Shown in pieces: positions 36,301-46,598 of a stretch of 64,000 nt of DNA (position 1 is its first letter; each line of letters starts with the position of its first letter). The notes under the pieces are model-generated. The model was not told where the DNA came from. It saw only the letters and a program-made list of their open reading frames with translations, and did not search any database. Source of the stretch: Clarireedia homoeocarpa (taxonomy: Eukaryota > Ascomycota > Leotiomycetes > Helotiales > Rutstroemiaceae); assembly GCA_001465935.1 (NCBI GenBank), contig LNKV01000020.1:813252-877251 (forward strand), given 5' to 3'. Both the position numbers and the translations under genes were made by a program.

Positions 36301-38388
36301 CAAAATACACAAGGGGTGGCAAGGGGTGGCAAGGGATGTCCCCCGGTCAAAATGCTCGCTTGCGCCGTCGCCCTAGAAATTTTATCTAATCTTTGCGACT
36401 TCAACTGTTTGAGCTGCGATGAGATCAAACTCGCGAACCCGTCGATGCTGTTAGAGATCTCGTCTCAAGATACTTTGCAGCGGCTATGCCATGGTTGTAT
36501 GGTGGGTCAAGATGGACCTTACATCAGATGGCAGTTGGCATTTTCAGACCTACATTCATGCATACGACAGTGCGAAGTAGAAGGATGATGAGATGGCCAC
36601 GATACTCGCGGTTGTTCCCAATGCGGCCATCAATCAATGATGAGACGACCTAGAAAAGTCGGTTATACGAAGTCTCCTAGTAAAGATATCTTGTAACATC
36701 AGCCGGCCAAAGGTCACCGGTTATCGACCGTCAAGCACTGCCATGCTGGATTGGAAAATCAATGGATGCGGGATTATCGATTATCTAGAAGACCGTACGA
36801 AGCTGCTATTTTGTGATCTGACGAGGGCATACGATACTCGGTTGATTGGTTGATTGGTCGATTGGTCGATTGGCATCATTTGGTGTTCTATTGTTCTATT
36901 ACTGGTACCTTGTCCATCAATCTTCATCTTCCTCCGCCATACGATCCAAGGTCACGCTCAAGTCTTGTATTGTAGACTTACCCCTCTTTCTCCGTTGCCC
37001 ATGCCCTTCATACAGAGGAGCCAAGCGAGCCAAGTTACTCGTAGAAAAATTCGTCCTATGGCTATCTCCAAAATGGTTAAGCGTGGCTGTCTATTGATCC
37101 CAAGCCTAGACCCTTTTGGGGACGAAAAGCGAAGTGAGAAGCGAGAGCTCCAGCAAATAAGACTCGATTTCCCCTTGCATTGTGCAATGACATGGCTGAG
37201 ACTGGAGCATGCAGAACACCCCCATGCTGTCAAACCTTGCTCCTGCCTGCCACTGCCATTCTGCCTTTACGCGCCGACATCTTCTGCCAGTGAGCCAATG
37301 AATCCAATCAACGCTCGTTATCCATGATTTTCACCAGTTTCCGATCACCAATAATACTCCACATTGCCGCCAACATCTGCCACCCCTTCCGCAAATAGTG
37401 ATTCATTGGATCTCGGAATTATCCTGGCACAATGCAAGTACGGCTTTTGGAGTCCTTATTGAGATCCTTGGGCCCTGGCCTGTCTCCATCAGCTCTGCCT
37501 AGCTAGGAAAGTGCCCCATCTGTGCATGCAATTCCCGTCTTGCTGGCTTTCGCACTCTGCTCCCGCACGAGAGATACTACCAGATATTACCAGGTATAGT
37601 AAAGATTACTCGTACTACTCGTGCTTCCCGTACAAAACTAGAAAAACAAGTCCCCATCTGGTCTAGTAAACCCCCCAATGCTCATGGGTTGAAAGTCATT
37701 GCCCTGCTCATTCTTAAACCTCTTATCCCGCTGGTCTGGCAAACCTCTGCTCAGAATCTACTTCAACGACCAACCTTCAAACACTAAAGCGTCTCATATT
37801 TTCGAAGATCCAACAATCTTCATACCATCGCATATCATCTGTCAAACCTCATCTTGGTCAGATTATAGAACGGATCAGATGAAATCCGAGCCCTCTCCGA
37901 ACCTGATACAAGACAGCACTGGGGCTTTCTAACCACGGGCTTCATCTCACCTCCTCTGGCTGCGCCATAGTCATTTCCCCCGCACCGCCCGGATGCCCGC
38001 TGTCAGAAAAGATCAGATAATCATCTCAAGGGCTACACCTCCCTTAAAACCAAATCTTGGACATCTGAAATCGACCGGGAGTCTCACCAAGCCTGATACA
38101 AACTACGAAGGAGATCGTCATCACCAGCCCGGCGATTACGGTCCTGGTGCAAGGGGATATAGGTAGAGAGGTACTCCTCTTCCATCAACGAAGTTCAACC
38201 AAAGCGCTGAGCACTTGTTGTTGTCGATACCATTCCTTTTTTCCCCATCGACCACATTCACCTTCGTTATTCACCCCCCGTCCGCAGGCTCGGATTTATT
38301 TGATATCTTAAACTTTTCTTACTCGATACCCTTTCCTTCCAACGATTTCACCTACCAAAGATAACCTTAATACACAACTCAAGAAATA

Positions 38389-38875
38389 ATGGGAAGACTT
38401 ATTAAAAACCATTGGGCACGACTAATTGTCCTGACCGCCGCCGTCTGTAAGTATGCTCCTCATGCACACTCATATGGGACTTTTAAACTAACAACTGCTA
38501 GACCAAGTTGCAGCTGCAATTGAAGGATTCTTCTGGCCCAAGATCTTTTGGGACTTCTTGACCAAGAATCTCGACGGGGCGGTCAAACCAGCTCCCATCC
38601 TTCAGATAATCAATTTGATTTTCGGACTGTTTATGCTCGCATGGGAGTGGCCTCTTGGATTCTTAGTCGGCACTGCATTCCACCGAAGCATCGAAGCTAG
38701 ACTGGTCATACTACCATTGACAGCGCTGGCAGCGGCACTACTCTATCAAGCTACCAACCCGGCCATCTACTACACGATTGCATTGGCAGTATACTTCTGG
38801 GCCTACAGTGAGGGCGAAGTGATAGCGGGTGTGTGGAAACTACCTCAACGGCCACGTCAAGGAGGAAAAGTCTAG
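38389..38875 (+). CDS. Small conserved fungal membrane protein, function unknown
   Basis: Exons 38389-38446 and 38502-38875 give 143 aa. About four hydrophobic segments are visible (about 11-31, 52-72, 84-104 and 108-125), with short loops and a basic tail PQRPRQGGK. The N-terminus MGRLIKNHWARLIVLTAA is the sort of start conserved across filamentous ascomycetes in an uncharacterised protein family (I think the one catalogued as DUF7727, but that name is from memory). Clean GTAAGT...CTAAC...CTAG splice signals support the first intron. No catalytic motif is visible, and no neighbour suggests a role. Confidence 0.8.
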
Positions 38876-39479
38876 ACGAATAATAGAAAATTCAAAGAAC
38901 GGGACATCTGGGCATTAGCAGCGGGAATTTGGCACTGGACAGAAATGACTTCCTCACCCAACTGCCCAGAAAGGGCAGCATACCTAGGGTGGAGTTTGGG
39001 CATTTGGTTCTTGTTATGCATCAGCGACTGGCGTTTACGTTTTGGATATGGATAATGATGAATATGGTACGAATGAAGGATGGGGAGATTGGGTTGGAAA
39101 TACTAGGGTGATGGGGGTCATGGCTGTATGTGTATGACTGGACCATATAATGGATAGTCAAGTTCAACAAGGAGAGTGTATCGAGTGGGTGACTGGTCAT
39201 TTTTCTGTATGTCCTTCAAGTTTATGTCAATCGATCGCTCAACTCAATTATGTATTGTAACTTCTTTTCTCAATTGATCTTTCACAATGCTACACTGCAA
39301 TGTTCAGCTTGCAGGTACTGTATACAGATTACAAGAGCTCTCTCTCTCATTTTCATTTTCTAGTGAATTTCTTCAATTTTTTCCAGCCAAGCAACAACTG
39401 GTCCTTAAGTGATGCAGAAGCAAATGTGAAATAAAGAATCCTCAGTCAATAGATGGTATTACGCCTTATTTCCTTCTCA

Positions 39480-40680
39480 TCTCATTTCATCTCATCTCAT
39501 GGCAGCAGCATTCCCTTACCAACCATCTACTCATCATCATCACCAACCTGACCTCTAAATCAAACCAATCTCCCACCGCCTCATCCAATCTAACAACCAC
39601 AGCCAGTGAGTGAGTGAGTGAGTGGCAATGAATGAATGAATCAACCATCCTCCCTCCCTCCCTCCGACTTTGCCTCATCCCCAGCCTGCCTACAATCCAA
39701 TCCAATCCAATCCAACCCAAGCCTACCCGAACCCACACAGCACACACAGCAAGCGCTAGTATATCCATCCACTCCAGTCCAGTCCACTCCACTCCACTCC
39801 CCAATCAAAACAAGCCCAACCCGCGCGGGCCCCGTGCCAGATTCGCTTTAGACGCCCCACTTGATCTCCATACTGTACTGTACGCTACTTGTACGCTTAC
39901 GGGTACTTCCGTACTTGTATTGCATCTTCTTCCTTCCTTTCCTTTTTTTTTTTTTTCCGCAGAATTATTGTGAGCCTATCGCTGGCTGGATGGTGAATTG
40001 AATTTCCTGCCCTGCCCTGCCCTGCCCTGGTCTGGTTTGGTTTGGTTGAGCTACTACTGTACTACTGTACGCACGTTGTACTGTACAGTAGGTCTTTTTT
40101 TAGCAGAGGAGATACTTACTTACATACTTTGGTACAGTACAGTAACTTACAGTAGTTCGATTCTAATTTTTGCTTTTTGGGCCGGAAATCGATCACATGG
40201 TTTGGTTTGGTTTGGGTTGGGGCGGCTTAGTTAGTGTAGTTCGTTCGTTCGTTCGTTCGTGAGGTGTGTGTATGTATGTATGTATGTATGTATGTAAGTT
40301 ACATACAAAAACTGCCACGAGGTTTAATTTACTGTACTGTACTGTATTGTATTGTATTGTATTGTATTGTATTGTACGTACCAATAATAGATTGACTACA
40401 CACAGTACATAGTTCTAAGTATACAAGAAACCCCCGCCCCCTTCCCTTCGCCCCAGCCATCCAGTAAGTAGCCAGCCAGCCTCTCACTCAAAACAGCACG
40501 TACAGTAAGTTAAGGATAGAGTAGAGGGTACAGATACAAATACAATTAGGTTGGGTGGGATATGTATGGTATGGTATGGTCCTACAGTATCAAGAGAAAA
40601 CCCAAAAATATTCCACGGGTTTTGTACCGTAATCGTATCGACTGATGGATGGACGGATGGATGGATGGATCTAAGTACAT
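39480..40680. repeat. Microsatellite island, mixed 4-6 bp units
   Basis: Many different short tandem repeats are packed into 1.2 kb: CATCT/CTCAT, GAGT, GAAT, CCCT, CCAAT, CCACT, CCCTG, GGTTT, TACTG, CGTT, TATG, TATTG and GGAT units. Individual arrays are 15-45 bases. TACTGTAC motifs recur between them. The region looks non-coding. Confidence 0.85.
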
Positions 40681-41733
40681 ATATGGCACAGTAAGGCTAT
40701 TTGAAGATGGTGGCAGGACTACCCTATCTTTATCTACACTCTTTTTTAAAATATTTATTTTGATAACTACAAGGAGGATGGGTGGTATTGCTGATGGTGG
40801 GTGGTATTTGAACATTTGCCGATATTGGAAAGATGGTGGGGTCATTTGATATTCCCATCTCTTTCCTGTCTTGTTCGTACTGTACTTGCTGTTCCGGCGA
40901 TGTGAAAGAACTTAGGAACGGTAGTGGTTCCGAAAATAGAGATCGAACGTCTTCATTACGAGCTCTCTCCAATGTCGTAGGAAACGTCCAGCCCATCATT
41001 ACTGGTTGCCCAGATCAGAATGAACACCCGATGGTTGTGCTCGGAGCAAAAGGTTTCCGAATATCACCTATCATGGGCTTCTAGGGTGTGATAAAAGCTT
41101 TCACCCCATGGAGAGCAAGCTATCCATGACAATCGCCATTGGACCGAAGCACCCTATCGAATTCTTTCACCCGGAAGATTTCAACACGGTAACAAGTGCG
41201 TCCTGGCTATGTATTTCCTTTTCCAGGACCTCGCAGCTGGTTTTCATCACGGTGGTATTACGCCGTGTCCTCTCTTCGAATGCCTGGCTGTCATGGAAAC
41301 GCTGCTACTTGTTCAACCCGTATCGGTGGTTAGATTTACTCCATTATCGGATATGTACATGGGTGCTGCTCACCATCACATGTAAGTGTTGTGCAACGGA
41401 AGCTTGACGGCGGAATTTATCATGCTTGGGGAACATAGGGTCTTGTTCAAGTGAGCGACGAAGAATGGATAACCCGTCTTCTACTTCCATGTTATCGATT
41501 GTGATGCCAGTGAAGACACCGACTGTTGGCTGCAGACACTCGGAACTTGCGGCCACAGCATCGAAACGATACCTTGGGGACGGATGGGATGCACCATGAC
41601 GAGCATACGTAAGGCTCCATCATTGCCTATAGACATCAGGAAGGGCCTAACAGTTAATATACGGGCTCTTGCGCATCAAAGAGAATTCGGTCTATGCGAA
41701 TTGGGACAGGTCGAATTCCTCGATTATCGTGGT

Positions 41734-41773
41734 CTCGATGAGCGTTGTCTCGATGAGCGTTGTCTCGATGAGA
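41734..41773 (+). repeat. 15-bp tandem repeat
   Basis: Two full copies of CTCGATGAGCGTTGT and a 10-base partial third copy. The unit preserves a short open frame (LDERCLDERCLDER), but nothing else supports a gene. Confidence 0.85.
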
Positions 41774-42432
41774 GGGATGTCATCCTGCCAAACGTTCATT
41801 TCCGCTGTATCACTCATAGCTGGCTGATGTATGTTAAAGTTTGAATGAGCACAGCAGTCGGCCACTTGAAACCGAAGATCGGAATCCTAATTAGTGTTTC
41901 TAAGTAGGCACGTTGTTTTCCGTTGCAGCTGTTGAGTTGGCACGCTTGGCAATGTAGCTGGATAGGATGGTGACTAAATGTCGCCATGGATTCGAAATAT
42001 CGAGGTATTGGTCTTATGCCTACTGAGAATAGAAGGTAATGCTCGGTACAATAATGACGACCTACTCAGCACTGCGCCGATATATGAAAGTGAGAGATAG
42101 AATCTGAAGTATTCATACCCTTGTGGTAAATGGGGGAGGTACACACATAAGGTTCAATCTCACTATGAAGATTTTACAATAGAAACAGTCAAGTGATTTT
42201 ACTTCTTTCATTTGAATTCGTAGCTACTGAGGTGACTCAAAGCCTTCATGCTAGCAGAATATCTCGTCGTAAATCATAATGTTTCGTCGAATTTCTGGCT
42301 TTGTTCCCTTTCGTAGGTGGTGCCTGCCTTTTAGCAAATGTGCTGCCTCATGCATGCAAACAGATATTTCCCTCCCCAAGCCCTACGCTCCCATCCGTAC
42401 CATTCGCCCGCCAACTCCTGTCATGAAGATAC

Positions 42433-42975
42433 CTATGGTGCAACCAATGCTCCCTTGTTATCGTTTGTGTTTCCTTGTCTCTCTGACGTCTGAATGGCAT
42501 TTACATTAGCATACCATTGGGAATGCAAGTTGATAAGGGTACGGAAACATACGGAGCTCTTTTGAATGTCACCCTGTTCCAAGATCAACTGGATGATATC
42601 TTCTTGCTTCTTGTCGTCACCGAACTCATTCGCCAGTTGAGATTTCGATGCTTCATCCAGAGTGCCTTGTGCTCCGTGCCTAGATTGAAGGTTAGAACGG
42701 CGTAGGTACTAGCGGTGCAGATCTGTATCGTAATGTAGATGTGGAATGAAGGAGAAAAGATGCCACAATTAGGCTGAAGTGGGGTAAAAACATAATGACG
42801 AGAAAACTAACTTGTGAGTAACAAAGACCTTGAATAGACCAACGACTTGTGTAAGAGGAACACTCTTGTCTTTCTTCCAGTCCAAAACGGCTTGTTGTGA
42901 ATCAACGTAGACAACGAAATCCTCGTCTTCGTTCTTGCCCTTGTAGTGGATCTTGGTTTCACTGGAGTTTCTCAT
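42433..42975 (-). CDS. rtc3: Rtc3-like protein with SBDS N-terminal (FYSH) domain
   Basis: Small RNA-metabolism protein sharing the N-terminal domain of the ribosome maturation factor SBDS. Exons 42975-42812, 42679-42553 and 42489-42433 give 115 aa, close to yeast Rtc3 (111 aa). Family features are the domain strand KIHYKGKNEDEDFVVYVDS, WKKDKSVPLTQVVGLFKVFVTHKHGAQGTLDEASK, and FGDDKKQEDIIQLILEQG. The stand-alone length, with no C-terminal SBDS domains, argues for Rtc3 rather than Sdo1. The 19-codon last exon ends NKGALVAP. A CRE palindrome lies 196 bp upstream of the start. Confidence 0.88.
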
Positions 42976-43612
42976 AATGGCGGTTGGTAGTAGATTGTTT
43001 CTGAATATTCGCGTGAGATGATGCTCAGATGATTGCTGATTGTGAGTTGAGTTTGGGTGTTGGAGTTGTAAAGTTCTTTGTATGTATGAGGAGGAAAGGA
43101 TTGGAAAGAGAGGAATGTCTTCTAGTTTTGTAGCTTGTCAAACGCGGGCGTTCCTGCCCCTCATTCGTTATGACGTCATGTCGCAGTTCCAGGATTCACC
43201 CAGACTCCAGACTCCAGCTCACGTCTCACGCGACAACTTGATTCTAGAAGTGGACTCGTCAATGCGGTCTCAATCTCGCAGCTCTTAGATTATCTGTTTA
43301 TTTTCTGCTTGGCATCGCGGCCATAGTGGTGGTGTTGGACTAAGCCTCGGGGGTTTGATTCAGGATTTCATCTACGTCACTGGCAGAATTCTCGAGTTCT
43401 CAAAGAACCATATTTTGTAATTGCAACTATCTAGTTAGTTGAATCCATAACAATAAATCCATAACAATAAATCCATAACAAGCAAAGCATAGACCAGGTG
43501 TCGTTTCAGGATTCTTCTTCCATCCATTTGTTTCTAGAGTACACAGAATGTGTTCGAAACAGATTGCTATGGTCGCATCACTCGAGTAGATACTCCTGCT
43601 TCCACTAGAGAC
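42976..43612. other. rtc3 promoter and 3' end of next gene
   Basis: Upstream region of rtc3 and 3' side of the unknown gene, both minus strand. A 14-bp unit (CCATAACAATAAAT) is repeated about 2.7 times at 43446-43480. No gene is seen. Confidence 0.65.
43171..43178. promoter_or_regulatory. CRE/ATF palindrome upstream of rtc3
   Basis: A perfect TGACGTCA lies 196 bp before the rtc3 ATG on the minus strand. ATF/CREB-type bZIP factors (Atf1, Sko1) bind this palindrome in fungi. Stress control of rtc3 is an inference from position and from its yeast relative. Confidence 0.5.
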
Positions 43613-44423
43613 TCATAAGTCAGTAACTATAGAGTCTGACGGATGCAGGTAGATGGCGATAGTTTGTCTCACAAAATCTATAACATCCTCGGCAGCCTGA
43701 GAAGAGTCTCTGTTGTCCGATAGCCATTGCCTCAACTTGTCTTGACCGTCGGACGATATCGCCGCTTGCACCAACTCGGGAAGGCTGTGACAAATATCAC
43801 TTAGAATATTCCTTGTGTGTTCTGTCATACCAGTTCCGATCATGCATGAGGGCAGGAGCTCAAATTGCGCGTTAATGGTTCGTTGTACTCCCGGTGAGAG
43901 CAGCCGTTTGTGAAACATGTGTATTGTAGGAAGAAGCTTCTCTATGGAATACAGAGGTAGCAGGGGCATCTGGAAGTTATCCAATAAACTATCCTGCATT
44001 AACACGAACTATACCAACGGAATCCCTTCAAGCGGTATCGCCTTACCTGACTTGAAGCTTTAAAAATGCGGTTGTGTCGTTGCTTCTACCGTTTGTCTGG
44101 AGGAGAAAGATGATTCCTATGTCACGACCCCCAGTCTGATGGTAGAGCCTCTCAACACGGCCCATCACAGCTGCCGGGGTATCTAAATCTGACGAGGAGA
44201 GAAGTAGGAAGCGAAAGTATTCCTGATGATTCTGCTTCACTCGCGGGACCGGTATTGCTATGTCGTGGGTCTCAAGATTCTTCTCTAAGATACAGTCAGC
44301 TTGGAAAATTGCGATTTGGACGTGCAAGCGCGCCGAACCTTGCCATTTTGGCAAATTCTCCTTGAGTAATACTGAAGGTATGAAGGCCCATTCTTTACGT
44401 TTGCGGAGAGTTGAACAAAACAT
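43613..44423 (-). CDS. Hypothetical protein, no recognised family
   Basis: Exons 44423-44052 and 43993-43613 give 250 aa. I do not recognise the family. The protein is soluble-looking, without signal peptide or membrane segment. The first half is mixed alpha/beta (WAFIPSVLLKENLPKWQG, GGRDIGIIFLLQT) and the second is mainly helical, rich in Leu and acidic residues (SIEKLLPTIHMFHKRLL, DICHSLPELVQAAI, AEDVIDFVRQTIAIYL). The intron uses a GTCAGG donor; the nearby GTAAGG site would shift the frame. The AAAATGT start context is good. The length of the open exons and the phase match make a real gene likely, but its function is unknown. Confidence 0.6.
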
Positions 44424-44866
44424 TTTCGCGCGGTGCTTGAAGTTGTGTGAGGGTTGGTAGTTTGAGTAGAGAGTAGGATCCAGTCTCTGGGGTAAGTAGA
44501 CGTGGAAGACTTAATGCTCTGACCCTTGTCATGTATCAAATATTGAAAGAGACGCTTAGTCTACTAATCTACGATTACACGGGCTTAAACAGACTGTTGT
44601 GCAGTTTGCTTGGACAAAGTTTACATTTCGTTTCGCTGGAGTAGAGGTGGTCGTATTTCTAAAACTGAAGCGACTCGACAAAGGCGAGCTCCATAGAAAG
44701 ATTCGTTTGCTTAGAAGCTCGCGGCTCGGCACAGGCCATCAGAACAGCCCTCCATCTATATATGGTTGTGCCCTCCTGCATTCAGCAGGGAACTAGAAAG
44801 CTGCCAGAAGCAGATCTTCGTAAGTTGATTTGGTGTGGCCAACACTTATAATCCGGATGCCAACGA
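44424..44866. other. Intergenic region downstream of opa3
   Basis: 443 bp between two minus-strand genes, holding the promoter of the unknown protein gene and the opa3 3' UTR. Nothing else is seen. Confidence 0.65.
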
Positions 44867-45520
44867 CTATTTCTTCTTCCCATTTGAACTTCTGATCTCT
44901 GTCACTAGCTGCTCCAATGCAGCAACTCGTTCTTGTTGCTGCTTCTGTGCTTCTTCCAGCTCTCTTTGTCGTGTATTCAGCTCCTCTTCTAGTTTTTCTA
45001 GTTCCGCCAATTTTTCTGCATTTGCATCTGGCTTCGCTTGCTGTCGAATGTACTCGTATATCAATAAGGATATCGCGACAGAGAGTATAAAAGTGTCGCC
45101 AACAACATCGGCAAAAAGATCAACAGCTCTAACTTCTGGTAGAGGTCTGAACTTTCGTTTCCATACGCTCACGTTCTTCTGGCTGTAATGATGTGCCTTC
45201 TTCGAAGCTTCCTCCGCTTTCATTTGGTCCTCCGTTTTCACTGTTGCTGCTCCTGCTCGCTCCCTAGCCCTCTTCTCCGCTTCTTTGTCTCGCAGCAGAT
45301 TCACCTGTATTCTCATATTCCACTGATGCATCGCTTGTCCATATTTGGCTGCTATAGCTCGGAATTTTTCGTGCTCGTGAGCTTGTCGTTTTATCCAGTT
45401 CTAAATCTGTCTTAGATCATGGATTCAATGTCAAATCGTGTGTGGAAGACATACTGCACCGTACTTAGAAACATGCCTCACTAAGAGAGATCCGAGCTTG
45501 AAGAGGGGTAATGCGACCAT
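44867..45520 (-). CDS. opa3: OPA3-like mitochondrial protein
   Basis: Member of the OPA3 family, which acts at mitochondrial membranes. Exons 45520-45455 and 45400-44867 give 199 aa. The N-terminus MVALPLFKLGSLLVRHVSKYGA, then NWIKRQAHEHEKFR, is the family signature and resembles a mitochondrial targeting region. A conserved core includes WNMRIQVNLLRD and RPLPEVRAVDLFADVVGD, followed by one membrane segment (TFILSVAISLLIYEYI) and a C-terminal coiled coil rich in Glu and Gln (AEKLAELEKLEEEL). The intron donor at 45454 is GTATGT and the acceptor TTTAG. The gene is divergent from the Polo kinase. Confidence 0.92.
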
Positions 45521-46598
45521 AATGAAGATATCTAACAAATACACTCGGCCACAGCGTGGATTCACTATAATAAAGCCTGAGCTCCTCTGACCTGCTTGCG
45601 AGATGTATCCAGTTGGCTTCGCTGAACCTGCCGTCAAAGTACTCCACTCAACGATACATTTTGGACGTGTCAACCAGCGACACAAATCAAAATTGGGGAT
45701 ATTGGACCAATTTGATGGTTCGCGAAGGTCGGATTCTCGGATCGGATAAATTATTCAACTTGCGTTGCTGGGTCGACCACCAAGTTCGCGCTTTCCTCCG
45801 CCCAGACCAACCGAACCATGTTTACAGCGGCTCGACTAGGTAATGAGTATGAGGAGAGAAAAATAGAACTTTTAGCAATTCACTCACTTGTCGACCAATT
45901 CACTATTTCACCAAATTTCGCCGGCCCAACCAATCGACTTTACAATAGATCAGGAAATTAGGGAACATGTCTCTATATAATTGAGAAACTTCTAGTAAGT
46001 CCTAATTCTCCTTGAACAATGTTTTGCGACCATCCCAGCGATGGAAGTTAAGATCCACGAATTGCCTCGATATTGGATAACAAGAACGACATTGGTGTCA
46101 GAGAGCCTTGCCGGGGAGGCGAGTGACAGACCGAGACCCTGTCCTAGGGCGATTCGGAATTTTGCACGCTGCCATGGCCCTATACTGGGTCGATATGTGT
46201 GCGATCATTCAGGAAGTCAAAATAGATGGCACATAGAACTTCGCTATACAAAGCTTGTATGGAGTCTCATTCCGCTTGGGATAGATATTATTGATGTTTT
46301 GGGGTGCATCTTGTCACGCTTTTGCGATATACCAACATCGTGTCCGCGAGAAAACGCACCTGAGATAAACCACGATTTCTTATTCTTTACTAATTACCAT
46401 ACTATACAGATTTTTTGCGCTCACGACGACACTGAGCTAGAGAAGTTACATAGATTGATTCATATTGATCTTGACTTAAGACGATCCAAGAGAATAAATA
46501 AGATTGATCAGGAAGCCAGCTCGAAAACCGCCAAGTCTGCCTTCGAAAGCGTCCAAGGATACCTTATCTGGGAAGAATACTTCTTTCACCCGCTCGAC
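45521..46598. other. Divergent region between opa3 and Polo kinase, with long open frame
   Basis: Must hold both promoters. From an ATG at 46041 the frame of the kinase stays open for 186 codons up to the chosen start, without the conservation-like features of the kinase N-terminus. It is treated as leader here; see findings. Confidence 0.5.

Larger units (their letters stand above)
33642..38388. other. Gene-poor interval with tandem repeats
   Basis: About 4.7 kb without a convincing gene. It contains a purine tract, a 28-bp tandem repeat and numerous short GTAC-containing motifs. The longest frames (177 aa at 34591-34058 minus, 157 aa at 36854-37327 plus) overlap frames in other phases and have no recognisable protein features. 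The final 600 bp are the pyrimidine-rich promoter and leader of the next gene. Confidence 0.55.
38876..42432. other. Gene-poor interval with microsatellite island
   Basis: About 3.5 kb without a supported gene. The first 600 bp are 3' UTR, and 39480-40680 is a dense set of microsatellites. From 40850 to 42250 several 60-100-codon frames occur on both strands without protein-family features. A 15-bp repeat sits at 41734-41773. Confidence 0.55.

Noticed and set aside
36163..36588. 141-codon frame through the 28-bp repeat
   Set aside because: More than a third is translated tandem repeat; the remainder has no recognisable domain.
36854..37327. 157-codon plus-strand frame
   Set aside because: Begins in a GATTGGTT repeat, has no domain or splice support, and overlaps frames on the other strand.
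40833..41844. Cluster of 70-100-codon frames on both strands
   Set aside because: I tried joining them by plausible introns but found no consistent phase or family signature.
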